A DNA stretch of 64,000 bases, taken from NCBI GenBank assembly GCA_033557465.1, contig CM066033.1, positions 707,577,637 to 707,641,636 on the forward strand, written 5' to 3'. Position 1 is the first letter of the stretch. Every line of letters starts with the position of its first letter. The notes below the pieces were generated by a model, which searched no databases, was not told where the DNA came from, and saw only the letters and a program-made list of their open reading frames with translations. Shown piece by piece: positions 51,452 through 62,719 of the stretch. The DNA is from Ichthyophis bannanicus. Lineage: Eukaryota > Chordata > Amphibia > Gymnophiona > Ichthyophiidae. A program made the position numbers and the translations under genes.

Positions 51452-51616
51452 GAACTGAAGAGAGTTGGTTAGGAAAGGCGGGAAGGCAGCGCGCAGGCGC
51501 TGTGGGATGCTCCCAAAAGCTTTCCTTTTTGGGAAGCTGGGGAGCGTTCCCGCGCAGGCTCCGTCGGTACCGACGTACCCATATGTGAAGACTCATTCCT
51601 GCTTGTTCCTGGAGAT
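51452..51616. repeat. DIRS-d right ITR
   Basis: It is complementary to the left ITR, has the palindrome at 51562-51575 and ends TTCCTGGAGAT. Confidence 0.9.
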
Positions 51617-52487
51617 ATAATTTCTATCCATTTTTGATATTTACATGGCACCCTTGGTTTGAGCACCCTATAGGAGAAAAGACACAGCAACAGGACAAAA
51701 TAATCAAAGAATGTAAGTGATAATTCCTTTCAAATAAACTACACAAGATCACAAATTTACTACTACCAGGAATTAAGCTTCTTTTAAGGTATTACGACCT
51801 GGAGGAAAAAAAAAAAAAGATCTGGAAAGAAATACCTACAGGTCCTACAAACCCCAGCAAACCAGATCGAACAAAGGGCATGTCACCAACTGGCACTCTG
51901 GAAGAATTCACTGGGACAACCTGAAAAAACAAAGTAGGACATTGCATAGTGAAAACCAGGCAAAACCACAAGGGGCTATACTGGTTACAAAAACCACAGC
52001 TATAAGACACGCATGCACGCAGATTCCAGGATTCTCTTCTATACATTAGAATGAGCGGCCCTACAGTACAGTAATGAATTAACGGCTGACACTTCACTAT
52101 ACTTATCACCAAGGACTCCAGGACATCTTTGCTCTCTAAAGCATCACGAACACATCCACATAAACATGGCTTTCACTGTTTCAAATACAAGTGTGGACAG
52201 TTCAGCTTGCTATTCTTCCAGGGTAGATTAAATGAGGAATAGCTGTAATTGTGCAACAAATGAAGAAAATATACACAGCATGGCTCACAGAATTTTTTCC
52301 AACCCCTCTGCATGTTTGTATGTGTGCTAGCGCATGTGCACGCACACACACCCATCTGTATCTGCAGTGTGTGTGCGCGTGCACACATACATCATAAATA
52401 TATGTATCTCGCTCTCTACATACAATGTATTGTGTGTATGTATATCTGCTTTGTTTGTGGGTTTCTGTGTGTCTGGTATGTCTATAT
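51617..52487. other. Unassigned, ending in TG/CA-rich sequence
   Basis: No coding frame or known repeat is recognised in 51617-52300. 52310-52487 alternates TGTGTG/CACACA and TATGTA stretches. It continues in kind at 58225-58310 on the other side of DIRS-e. Confidence 0.55.
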
Positions 52488-52675
52488 AGCGTAGTTACTC
52501 ACCTGTAACAGGTGTTCTCCAGGGACAGCAGGAATCAGTCCTCACATATGGGTGACATCGGTGCCGACGGAGCCCTCATGCGGAGCAATTTCCCCAGCTT
52601 TCAAAGAAAGCCTTTGGGAATGCCTCGGGCATGCGCAGTCACCTTTCCGCCCAAGGGTGCCATCTTGCTCAGTCA
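52488..52675. repeat. DIRS-e left ITR
   Basis: AGCGTAGTTACTCACCTGTAACAGG is followed by sequence complementary to 58062-58224. The central palindrome is imperfect here (ATCGGTGCCGACGG). Confidence 0.88.
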
Positions 52676-52753
52676 GATGACATAGCTAAAAAGACGGCAA
52701 AAAAATGATAAAAAGCAATAATAGAACTGCAACTCCAGGGGAGGAGGGAGGGT

Positions 52754-52851
52754 CGTGAGGACTGATTCCTGCTGTCCCTGGAGAACACCTGTTACAGGTG
52801 AGTAACTACGCTTTCTCCAGGAACAAGCAGGAAGTCAGTCCTCACATATGG
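52754..52851. repeat. DIRS-e ICR
   Basis: CGTGAGGACTGATTCCTGCTG...GAGTAACTACGCT is joined to TTTCTCCAGGAACAAGCAGGAAG. It mirrors this copy's own ends, including the GAAA right edge. Confidence 0.9.
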
Positions 52852-52984
52852 GACTCCCTAGCTACAGGCTACTGAGAACCTATAGCTGAAAAAAGGCTCC
52901 CTCTAGGCGAGCTGCAACAGCAGCGAGAGAACTTTCTCTGAGAATGCATCCCCCACGGTAGTCTCCCACCAGAGGGCCGGAGGG

Positions 52985-54060
52985 TCGGAGTTGCCTAAAT
53001 CTCGAATAGATTCCGGAGTACCACCTGACCGAAAACGCTGTCATGTCGGGACTCCCTCTCCAGGCAGTAATGGGCTGCAAAAGTCTGGCTTGAAGGCCAA
53101 GTTGCGGCTCGACAGATGTCTGCCAACGGAACAGAGCGGTGATTAGCTACTGATGCGGCCTTAGCCCTGACACAGTGGGCCGTGATACGACCCTGCAGCT
53201 GAAGGTCAGCTGCCCTGTACGCCCAGGCGATGCAGTCTGCCACCCAGGTGGAAAACATGCGCTTGGAGACCGGTAGACCGGGTTTACTAGGGTCATAAGA
53301 GACAAAGAGCTGAGAAGCTCTCCGATGTCCCCATGTACGCTCCAGGTAGAAGGCGAGCGCCCTCTTACAGTCCAGGGTATGCAGAACTGTTTCTGCTCTG
53401 TTGGTATGTGGCCTGGGAAAGAAGGTGGGAAGAACCACCTCTTGGTTGAGGTGAAACGAGGAAACCACTTTTGGGAGGAACTTGGGGTGTGTGCGCAGCA
53501 CTACCCTGTTCTTGTAAAACCGTGTGTACGGCCTATCTGACACTAGAGCTGCAGCTCACTCACATGCCTAGCCGAAATGAGTGCTACCAGGAAGAGCACC
53601 TTCCAGGAGAGGAAGCGCAGATGGCAAGTGGACATCGGCTCGAAAGGAGGGCAAGTAAGTTGCTGCAAGACCACGTTGAGATCCCATTCCATCGCCGAAG
53701 GGCGGATTGGAGGTTTCAGCAGGAGCAGACCCCTGAGAAACCTGGCTACCAAGGGGTGAGCCGAGAGAGGCTGACTGTCTATCGGTGCATGGTTAGCCCA
53801 CAAGGCACTCAGATGGACCCTGACAGAGTTAGACTTGAGGCCTAGCTCCGAGAGATGAAGTAGGTACTGTTAACACTTTGAGAACTTGAGATGAGAAGCA
53901 TTCTACAGTATGTTGGTGACACCACACTTGGAACCTGCGCCATTTACATGCATAGGATTTTCTGGTGGATGGCCTCCTGGAGGCTAACAACACTTCTTCT
54001 ACCCCTTCGGGTAAAAGAAAAGGTTTAAGGCCTACCCTCTCAGCAGCCAGGCCATCAAAT
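52985..54060 (-). pseudogene. DIRS-e tyrosine recombinase (frameshifted)
   Basis: The N-terminal core is near 54000-53880 (LLASRRPSTRKSYACKWRRF). The middle is 53803-53543 (ARFLRGLLLLKPPIRP, VALISARHVSELQL with the first catalytic Arg). The C-terminal part is 53543-52995 (ITAHCVRAKA with His-x-x-Arg, FAAHYCLERES with the Tyr). Catalytic residues are all present, but at least two frame breaks divide the gene. Confidence 0.88.
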
Positions 54061-56007
54061 TGAGGGATCTGGGATTGGGGTGCACTAGGGAACCCTGCTC
54101 CTGGGTGAGGAGGTCGGGCTGTACCCCCAAGGGGAGAGGGGTTTCCACTGCCAGTTGAAGAAGAAGTGGGAACCAAGACTGTCTGGGCCACCTGGGCGCT
54201 ATCAGGATCACCCAGGCCTTGTCCCTGCAAATCTTGAAGAGAGTTCGTGCTACCAGAGGCGTAGGCGGAAAAGCGTACAGGAGGCTTCCCGACCAAGGGA
54301 GAAGAAACGCATCTGCTGCTACCCTGAGGGGGTGCGGCTGTCTGGAGCAAAAGCGGGGTAACTGACGATTCTGTGGGCTGGCAAAGAGATCCATGGACGG
54401 GAGGCCCCAGTAGTTAAAAATCTGCTGGGCAACCTCCCTGTTCAGTTGCCATTCGTGGGGTTGAAGAACCCTGCTCAGTCTGTCTGCCAGGCAGTTCTCC
54501 TGGCTGGGTAGGTAAACTGCATGGAGGGACACGTTGTGTCGAACTGCGAAGGAACAGAGATCCAGAGACTCCTGGCAGAGGATCTGCGAACCTGTGCCGC
54601 CCTGTTTGTTCACATAGAACATAGCCACCTGGTTGTCCATCTGTACTCGGACAGACTGGTTGGAGAGGATAGGAGCAAAGGCTTTTAGAGCTAAGCGAAT
54701 GGCCCGGAGTTCCAACAGGTTGATCTGGAGTGTGGCCTCCTGAGGAGTTCACTGACCATGAGTGCAAGAGCCCTGACAATGGGCTCCGCAACCCATCAAG
54801 GAGGCATCTGTGGTCAGCACCCTGGTATGCACGGGAAGCTGGAACGGTACCCCACGCAGGAGGTTCCTTGATTGTGACCACCACTGCAGGGACTGCACTA
54901 GGGGTTTCGATACTGCCACTCTGTCGGACAGGCGTCCCGTGGCCTGTGACCACTGGTCCCGCAGGGTCCACTGAGCTGTTCGCATGTGCATGCGTGCGAA
55001 AGGAGTAACATGAACCGAGGAGGCCATGTGGCCGAGCAGGTGTAAGAACCTCCGTGCTGACACCTGGGGTACTTGACTCACCATGCCCACCTGAGACAGT
55101 AGGGCAGTCTGCCCTGTCCAGTGGCAAGTAGGCCCTCACCTGTATGGTGTTGAGCCTTGCCCCTATGAATTCCAAGTTCTGGGTGGGGAGCAAAAAGGAC
55201 TTTGCGTGATTGATGACGAACCCCAGATGCTGAAGCAGAGCTATTGTGCGATCTGTGGCGTGGTGTCTCCTGAGCAGAGTAGCCCCTTATGAGCCAGTCG
55301 TCTAGGTAAGGGAACACAAAGATCCCAGGGCTCCTGAGGAAGGCCGCTACCACAGCTAGGCACTTGGTGAAAACCCTTGGAGCGGAAGCTAGACCAAAGG
55401 AAAGCACTTTGTATTGGAAGTGGTTTCCTAAGACCACACACCTGAGGTATGGATGTATGAGGATGTGTGTGTAAGCATCCTTTAGGTCCAAGGAGCATAG
55501 CCAGTCTCCCTGCTGGAGGTAAGGCAGAAGTATCCCAAGTGAAAGCATCTTGAACTTTTCCTTTACCAAGAACTTGTTGAGATTTCGCAGGTCTAGGATG
55601 GGGCGAAGGCCTCCTTGTCTTTTCGGTATCAGGAAATACCTGGAGTAAAAGCCTTTCCCCTGCAGGTGGTGGGGCACCGGTTCCACCGCCTGATCCTTGA
55701 GAAGACCAGCCAACTCCTGCAAGAGGAGGTTCCTGTGCAAGAGGGGTCCGAGATGCTCTCCTGGGAAATAGGAGGAAGGCACTAGGTTAAAATGGAGCAG
55801 ATAGCCGTCCTGGATTATTCTTAGAACCCAAGTGTCGCATGTAATGGCTGGCCACCTGTGGGCATACAGGGACAGCCGACCTCCTGTGTAGGGCCAAACC
55901 CCTGGTGGGAGAGGAGCTATGCAGAGGGAGTCAAAAACCCCCTCCCTGCTGGGCAGGGGCAGGAGCAGGAGCTGGAGGCTTGGGGGTTTGAGGCTTACGA
56001 GGGTCAT
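54032..56007 (-). pseudogene. DIRS-e RT-RNase H-MT-like protein (frameshifted)
   Basis: RT is at 56007-55240 with YFLIPKRQGGLRPILDL, LDLKDAYTHILIHP, LASAPRVFTKCL and YLDDWLI. The next piece, 55090-54749, has HLLGHMASSVHV and LTTDASLMGCGAH (RNase H Asp). Then 54715-54032 has MELRAI, QMDNQVAMFYVNKQ, LADRLSR and the DLFASPQNRQLPRF...YAFPPTPLV...ILIAPRWPRQSW domain. Frame changes occur near 55240 and 54750. Confidence 0.9.
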
Positions 56008-56009
56008 TC

Positions 56010-57820
56010 CCCCATCCCCTGACCTGCTGCCCCTGCTGGGGAGGCCTGATAAGTGGGGTAGTTTCTGTATGCCTGTCCCTTCCTCAGGTAAAAGGGCTTT
56101 TTCCCCCCCGAGGTCTTCTTCCTGTGAGAAGGAGCAGATGTCTTCTTCGACAGCCTTGTCCGAGTCAAGTACTCAGACTCGAGTTCAGCAGCCTTCTCAG
56201 TCATGGGTTTGCCAAAGAGGTTATCTCCTCAGCAGAGGACATCGACCAACTTGTCCTGTACCCATGGTTCAGGGTCAGAAGACATGAGCCAAGCCTGGTG
56301 CCTTGCACCGATGCCGGCTGCAGCTACCCGGGCCGAAGCCTTGAAGCAGTCGTAGGCTGCTTGAGACATAAACTTCGAGCACTCTCTGATCCCGGTGGAC
56401 AGGGCCTTGAAGTGCTGCAAGGGTTCTTCGGAGAGGCCAGCAATCTCCTTTGTACAGATGGTAGGTCTGAACACGACATGACAGCATCGAGCCCTGGAAG
56501 CACTTTCTGTCGAGGGCGTCCAGGTTCCGGACCTCCTGGCCGGGAGGCACCAAGGAGAGTGTCTTTTGGTTCTTGAGCCTTTGCATGGCTGATTCCACAA
56601 CCATGGAGTTGTGCGGCAGCTGCGCCTTTTGGAATACGGGGTTCTTATGGACTCAATAAATGAAATCAACCCATTTGCTAAGGACCAGCGCCGAGGCCGG
56701 GGACTCCCTCATGCGGAGCATCAACCATTCCAGCCATCGGAGGCACCGTTACAGTAAGGGCCTCCTTCGGAGGAGAGTCATACTGGAGGGCATTGAGCTC
56801 CTCGGCTCGAGGCTCCTCCTCGGCATCTGCAGGGAAAGCCAAAGCCTTGGCCATATCCCTCACAAAGTCTGAGAACCTGGTGTCCTCCGGGGGCGACTGT
56901 CTCCGAGGTTCCGAACCCGGGGAGTCCGATGGGACATACCGGGTCCGGTGGGTATCGGGCGATTCTTCCTCCTCCGTCTCCCAAGCTGAGCCCTCCAAGG
57001 AGGACTCGATGGGCTCCGGCATCAAGGGCTTCGAGCGTGTCTGTCCCGACGCCAATGGCCCCGGCGACAACAACCTCGGTCCCGAACGGGAGGTCAAGGG
57101 AGACCTTGGCTGAGGATCGACTCAAGCCCGCATGGACTCGAGGATCGGCTCTGCCTCCGGGGTTGACTTAGATGTCGAGGTCCCGGTGGTCAGGGCGGAA
57201 GCATGGGTGAGACCAGCTATCAGCGCCCGCTGCTGGTCCATGAAGGCAGACACTCTGCTCTCCAAGGCCGCCAACCTGAGACCCAGCTCAGAAGGCTCTG
57301 CAGCCCCCAGCTCGGTTCCCGACGCCGGTTCTCCCGGAGGAGAGTCCACGAGGACAACAGGCATTACCTTGTCTGACACCGCCGGCTCCGTACGAGGTAT
57401 TTTAGCAGGCCTCTCCGACTTGGCAAACCCGGGGCGGCGTTCGGCACTCTGCGACCTGGAACCCGAGGGCCCCGGCCGATAGAAGTCTTCCAGAGACGCA
57501 GCCCTCACGGGTTTCTTCTTCTTACGGTGCTCCTGGGTGGGAGACCCCCTTTCAGAAGACCCCCGATGGTGCTCGGGTTCAGAGTCCCGAGACATCGAGG
57601 TTTCTGACAAGGTCCTGGCCCGGACAGATCCAGACTCGGAGAAAATAGTCTCGCGCTGGTGCTGCCTGCTCCTTAGCGCTTTGGAGGACATCTTGCCACA
57701 TGGACTGCAGACCACCAGCTCATGGTCAGGTCAGAGGCAGCGGAGGCAGCAGTCATGGGTGTCGGTGAGGGACATAAGTTTTTTACACCGATCACACTTC
57801 TTGAACTCGCTGGCAGCCAT
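56010..57820 (-). pseudogene. DIRS-e gag-like protein (frameshifted)
   Basis: The N-terminal motif near 57820-57720 reads FKKCDRCKK, TDTHDCCLRCL, then a stop codon, then PDHELVVCSPC. Downstream 57715-57122 is Ser/Arg/Glu-rich. 57097-56678 has the linker and SPPEDTRFSDFVRDMAKAL. 56604-56200 has the C-terminal block (VVESAMQRLKNQK, EVRNLDALDRKCFQGSML). Pieces lie in at least three frames. Confidence 0.83.
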
Positions 57821-58061
57821 CGGGGGAAAAAGGACCCCTGCGAGGTTGAAAGACTGGGCTGCCAGTTAAAAGAAAAAGAGCGTGAACGCTAGTTACTAAG
57901 GACAAAAACTAAAAAGTTAGTTGGAATCGATACCGGTGTACTGAGCCGAAGAGAGAAAGGGAACCGGCGTCGAACCGATGCCAAAAATAGTATAAATAGT
58001 CAAAAAACAATAATCTTTTTCCAAGGGCTCCGCGGGCTGTCGGGCTCCGCGGAAAAAAGAA

Positions 58062-58224
58062 GACTGAGCAAGATGGCACCCTTGGGCGGGAAGGTGACCG
58101 CGCATGCGCGAGGCAATCCCAAAAGCTTTCTTTGAAAGCTGGGGAAATTGCTCCGCATGAGAGCTCCTTCGGTACTGACGTCACCCATATGTGAGGACTG
58201 ACTTCCTGCTTGTTCCTGGAGAAA
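58062..58224. repeat. DIRS-e right ITR
   Basis: It is complementary to 52514-52675. It ends CCCATATGTGAGGACTGACTTCCTGCTTGTTCCTGGAGAAA. Confidence 0.88.
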
Positions 58225-58310
58225 TGTTTGTATGTATGTCTCTGCTTGCATGTATGTGTGTGTGTGTGTATGTGCGTGCATGCGTGTATGTGTGTTGGTT
58301 CTCCGTGCGT
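58225..58310. repeat. TG-rich microsatellite
   Basis: TGTTTGTATGTATG, TGTGTGTGTGTGTATGTGCG and similar units continue the TG-rich tract left of DIRS-e (52310-52487). Confidence 0.75.
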
Positions 58311-58770
58311 CTGTGATTGGGAGAAATGAGCATGGAAGCTTGAAAGGATGTTTACAAAATTACACCTGTCAAACACTATGGGAGGACATTTGCAGCAGCG
58401 ATGGCTAGCTGTGCCATCATTGCTGAACCTAAGACCCAGATATTCAATGCCAGGGTCATATCCAGCCACCGGCATTGAATATTTTTTTTGACTGGATAAG
58501 AAAGAAACTAACTGAACAGCCGCTGTCCGGTTATCTTTTGCAGGACAAGTTAGGCCAGCCTTTACTATACCAGAATAGGTTGATCTTCGTGAATGACCGC
58601 TATATAGCAATTAGAAAAAGTACCTCATTCAACAATTCACCAATTCAATCTTGTTCAGTAGTTCACAACTGTCACAACATAGCCTCAGAACCAACCGCTA
58701 GCACTAACAAATTCTGGGAATATTTTATCATTCTCCCAGACATGTGCCGGTTTGACATCAATGGCATATG
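58311..58770. other. Unassigned; possible left half of an old transposon
   Basis: ACCCAGATATTCAATGCCAG...GGCATTGAATATT (58436-58490) is a local inverted repeat, with similar GAATATC motifs at 61774 and 61832 beyond L2-c. No coding frame. Confidence 0.35.
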
Positions 58771-61340
58771 TTTATTTTATTTATTTTTTTTATTTATTTA
58801 TAGTTTTTCTATACCGCGCTATTTACCATCAGCGCGGTTCACAGGCAACAAACTCGCACAGCAGGAAAAGCCATACTGCGTTTTACATTGAACAGGGTAT
58901 TGAACACATTTTACATTGAACAGGGTATTGAACATGGGACACTGGCTAACTATATACATCATGGAACTATATACAACATGGGATTATATACAGGTTGATA
59001 ACAGTAGTAAGATATCAACTAGGCATTATTCATCGTAAACATGGCTTGAGGGGTAATGTCGTATGTTAGCATGTTAAAGGCTAATTTGCTGGGGGCACAG
59101 GAGTGAGATTAACGGAAGAGGGGATAAAGGAGGAGTGAACAGTGGTTGGTTATGTGATTTCTTCGGAGTTGAGGAAGTGCTGAAGAAAGAGGTGATGTTT
59201 CAGCTCCTTCCTGAACTGAGAGAGGCTGTTTATAGCTCGGATGTTTGCTGGAAGCGCGTTCCAGCAATGGGGGCATAAAGTGCAAAGGCTCGGTTTCCTG
59301 TAGCCTTATTACATTTGGTGAATGCTTTTGGGAGGCATAAGGTGTTGGCAGCAGCAGCTCTTCTCAGTCTAACGGGGGGGGGATGAGCCGGATAAGTTCG
59401 GAGAGGGAGCTAGATGTGCAGTTTGTTAATGGCTTTGAATGTCATTGTCAGTATTTTAAAAGTGATTCTGCTGTGAACAGGGAGCCAGTGTAGATCTTTT
59501 AGGATAGGGGTAATATGGTCTCTTCTGGATGCTCCATATAGGGTCCTTGCTGCAGTGTTCATTGCTATCTGCAATGGGAGGAGTGAACTCTTTGGTAGAC
59601 CATGCAGAATGGAATTGGCATAGTCAAAGTGCGGCATCACCATTGCCTGAAACACTGTTCGGAAGTCTTTTGGCTCTAGAAGCTGTCTCATGTGTTGCAT
59701 CATCCGGATTTTATGGTAAATTGCTTTTACTAGGTTACTTATATGGGCATTTAGGTCCAGGTGTTGGTCGAGGGTTATTCCGAGGTATCGTAACGAAGTC
59801 TTAGTAGGAAGCTCCGCACCACGTACCTTCAATGATGTAGGTGGGATGAATGTCTGATCTCTACTGATGAAAAGCACATCTGTCTTTTTGAGGTTTATCT
59901 TTAGCTTCTGGGAGTGTAACCAATCCGAGACTGCATCGAAGCAGGAGGATAGCTGAGATAAGTCTGGGTGCTCAGTGGAAATTGGAGTAAACATAAGGAC
60001 GTCATCAGCATAGACTAAGCAGTCAATGTTGAATGATCTAATGATGGTGCAAATAGGTTGCATATACACATTGAAAAATAGGGCTGAAAGAGATGAGCCC
60101 TGTGGGACACCTCTGGTTTGAGGGAAAGGGGTGGACTTGGATGCGCGAGAACGAACATGCTGCCATCTGTCCTTAAGGTAGGAGGCACACCAGGTTAGAG
60201 CATTTCCATGAATTCCCTTCTCATTTAGGCATAGTAGGAGTAACTCATGGTTGACAGAGTCGAAGGCGGCTGCAATGTCAAGGAACACTAGAGCGAAGCC
60301 TTGTCTGATGTTATCCAGACCTGTTATCAACGTGTTGAGTAAAGTTGTTAACAATGTTTCGACACCATGAGCCTCCCGGAAACCATGTTGACAGGGGTCG
60401 AGGGGAGCGTTGTTCTCAATGTGGTGGTTCAGTTGACGCTGGGCTATTTTTTCCATGATCTTAGCTAGGAGTGGGATACTGGAGATGGGTCTAAATGAGT
60501 CCAACTTTTCTGGGTCCATTTTATTATTCTTGAGTAGGGGTCTAATAGAAGTTTGTTTTAGACTGAGGGGGAAGGTACCTGTCTGGAAGGATGAGCCAAT
60601 CAGTCTGGCAAGGAACGGACTGAGTTCTGAAGTAAGGTTTTTATCCAGAAGGCTGGACATGGATCGTTCGGAGCAGTGGAGGTATTTATATTGGAGATGG
60701 TATCTTGTATCTCCTTTTCAGATGGGGTAGTTAAGGAGGTGATGAATTGATCCTCTGATCTGATTCTATGAGGTGAAAAAGAGGGTGAGAGACCAGGTGA
60801 GGTGTCAATGGGGCAGTTGTTCATAGTTGTAGTAGCTAGGTTTGTCTTGGCTTGCAGATATTCCGCATATGCCTGTGGGTCGGGTTGGATTGGTTGTCCC
60901 GAGGAAGGCTCTTTACTTAAGGTTTTGACCAGGTTGAAGAGCTCGTGAGGCTTGTTTAGGGCTCTTTGAAGTACTTCTGCGTGATATTGTTTCATTCTCT
61001 TGGAGACAGCAGTACGGTGGGCGTCTAGTTGGGCAAAATACGCGACCTGGCTTTCAGTTGATCTGGAACGGCGCCAGCGTCGTTCAAGCTGTCTGATTTG
61101 ATGGAGGGAGCTCTTTAATTCCGGTGAGTACCATGGAGCCCTTGTTCTTCTAGGGGGGTCTCTTTTTACTGGGAGGACCATCTATTGTCGCATTGAGACA
61201 TTTATTCCATGAGGAAATCATGCTGTTTAGGTCTTGTGCTGGTTGAGTGTGGAGATGCTGTATTTTTTCCAATATCTCATCTCTGTTAAATGTTGATAAA
61301 ACACATGTTGTATCACTGTATAATGTGAGCAAATTGCAAT
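58771..61340 (-). mobile_element. L2-c: 5'-truncated L2-clade LINE
   Basis: It reads right to left from ~61340, inside the region before the RT, to a 3' end with the hairpin ACCGCGCT...AGCGCGGT (58813-58838) and (TTTA)n tail (58771-58802). It contains the RT gene below and a 3' UTR of about 600 bp with two TTTTACATTGAACAGGGTATTGAACA repeats (58882-58935). Confidence 0.88.
59410..61332 (-). pseudogene. L2-c ORF2 remnant: reverse transcriptase
   Basis: The longest frame (59410-60660, 416 codons) spans the RT: SFRPISSIPLLAKIMEKI, GFREAHGVETLL, FLDIAAAFDSVNHELL, GVPQGSSLSALFFNVYM and the active site YADD intact. It ends with the L2 C-terminal blocks HFDYANSILHGLPKSSL and HITPILKDLHWLPVHSRITFKIL. 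Upstream pieces (60600-61181 and 61150-61332) are in other frames and give the linker between endonuclease and RT. The endonuclease is missing through 5' truncation. Confidence 0.92.
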
Positions 61341-62400
61341 GAATAAAAAATACTTAGCTCATTTAAAGATGTGATACTTCATGGTCCTTGTATTTTTCAA
61401 TTTTTTAATGTTGTAATTTTCTTCCTCTTTTTTAACCGTTATTCAACTCAAAACACGTCCCAACGCCAACCTTTGTAAGGCGCTGTGCGTTTCTCCATTA
61501 AGGGTTTCTCAAGGGACTTAATCGTAAGTTCATATTCCTGACAGTAGCGCAGCTCGCATCTCGATCAGGCATTCACCATCCTGTGCTCTGAGGAATCCAA
61601 AGACGCCGCGCATGCCTTTACTATGCCTGACTTTCACAGTGTTCCAATACCTGGGCAGTGGTTCAATATCACCACTGCCCAGTTATCACTAGGTGCTGCC
61701 CCCCACGCCACCCTCAGAACACTCCAATGCTAGCCGGCTAGCATCAGGGCATGCAGTGGCAGCAACCGCTGAATATCCTGGTCAGGGGGATTAACACAGA
61801 TAGCAGTGTTGCTAACTATTTATCGCTTTGAATATCAGGCCGTATGTTATTGTGAATTAGTGTTTGTATGCTGTGACTGCTGGAACAGCTTTTCCTATAA
61901 AAATGCACACAGAAACAACTTGCACAGCACAGGAATTTCACCCCTATCACCTTCTTTCTGTGACTAGAACAACGTTCCAGTGTTCCACCCCCTACAGCCT
62001 TCCCAATGGCTGGATCCTAACGCTGTCTTCCTGCTAGTTACACTAGAAGTCAGTAGGGCAGGGCTCACTCATACTGAGGGGGTGGGGAAGAGGGAGGACG
62101 GGGGAGATTAGAAAACTGCAGAAAGAGGTTTTAAACTCTGGAAAATGTCCCGATATGTTAGCCAATCCTCTAGTTTCCAGATATTAATGTAAAAATCAGT
62201 AGAATCCTGAAAGAGCTAGACGGTTGTCAATCCTAACCTCCTGAGCCCAGGGAGGGCAGCAACTTCTGGGAGGTGGCAAAGTGCAGGGAATTCAAAGCTA
62301 AACAGAATTTGACAGCCAGAGAGGGAGTAAAGCTTACTAGAGTGGCAACACCTTGAGCAAACTCTGGGGCCGACACTGCCTGAGCACATCTGACAACGTC
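61341..62400. other. Unassigned, no gene seen
   Basis: 61560-61860 has short inverted motifs: CTGGGCAGTGGTTCAATATC against ATCACCACTGCCCAG, and CGCTTTGAATATCAGGCC. These could belong to an old foldback element shared with 58436-58490. The rest shows nothing recognisable. Confidence 0.45.
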
Positions 62401-62576
62401 CCATAAGGACATAAGCTATGACAAAGGGTCAGACCAAGGGTCTAATTAATCCCAGTATCCTGTTTCCAACGGCAGCCAATCCAGGTCACAAGTACATGTC
62501 AGATTCCCAAAAAAGTACACAGATTTCATGCTGCTGATTTATGAATGCTTCCTTCAGGAACTTGTCCAAGGTGACA
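62401..62576 (-). mobile_element. CR1-c: CR1 3'-end fragment
   Basis: The minus-strand reading gives the ORF2 C-terminus (LDKFLKEAF), then AACAGGATACTGGGATTAATTAGACCCTTGGTCTGACCC and the CTTATG end at 62401. It aligns with the CR1-b 3' UTR (32225-32300). Only the last ~175 bp remain. Confidence 0.78.
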
Positions 62577-62719
62577 TTTTATTTATTTATTTATTTATTT
62601 ATTTATTACAGTTGCTTATATACCGCACTATTCAGTATCAGCGCGGTTTACAATATAACAAAAACAACCTAAACACAAACTGTTTGGTTTTACATAGAAC
62701 AGGAGTACCAACTTGGATA
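62577..62719 (-). mobile_element. L2-type 3' end (LINE or SINE tail)
   Basis: An (ATTT)n run at 62577-62607 is followed by the hairpin ACCGCACT...AGCGCGGT (62622-62646) and ~70 bp of 3' UTR-like sequence, on the minus strand. It is too short to tell a truncated L2 from a SINE. Confidence 0.7.

Larger units (their letters stand above)
46194..51616 (-). mobile_element. DIRS-d: near-intact DIRS-type element
   Basis: This 5.42-kb element has a left ITR at 46194-46384, ICR at 46466-46562 and right ITR at 51452-51616, with gag, RT-RNase H and YR reading right to left. The left edge AGCACAGTTACTTACCTG matches its own ICR exactly. Defects are few: single stops in gag and after RNase H, a shifted stretch near the start of RT, and a 57-bp in-frame YR deletion. 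Left neighbour DIRS-c ends where it begins. Confidence 0.93.
52488..58224 (-). mobile_element. DIRS-e: complete but degraded DIRS element, second subfamily
   Basis: This 5.74-kb element has a left ITR at 52488-52675, ICR at 52754-52851 and right ITR at 58062-58224. Its termini read GTGAGGACTGA...TTCCTGGAGAAA where DIRS-a, -b and -d have GTGAAGACT...GGAGAT, so it groups with DIRS-c. Gene order is the same. Gag, RT and YR each have stops or shifts. It sits within a TG-rich microsatellite. Confidence 0.92.

Noticed and set aside
46201..51600. Target-site duplication for DIRS elements
   Set aside because: I compared the flanks of DIRS-a, -d and -e and saw no direct repeat beyond one or two bases, as expected for YR integration.
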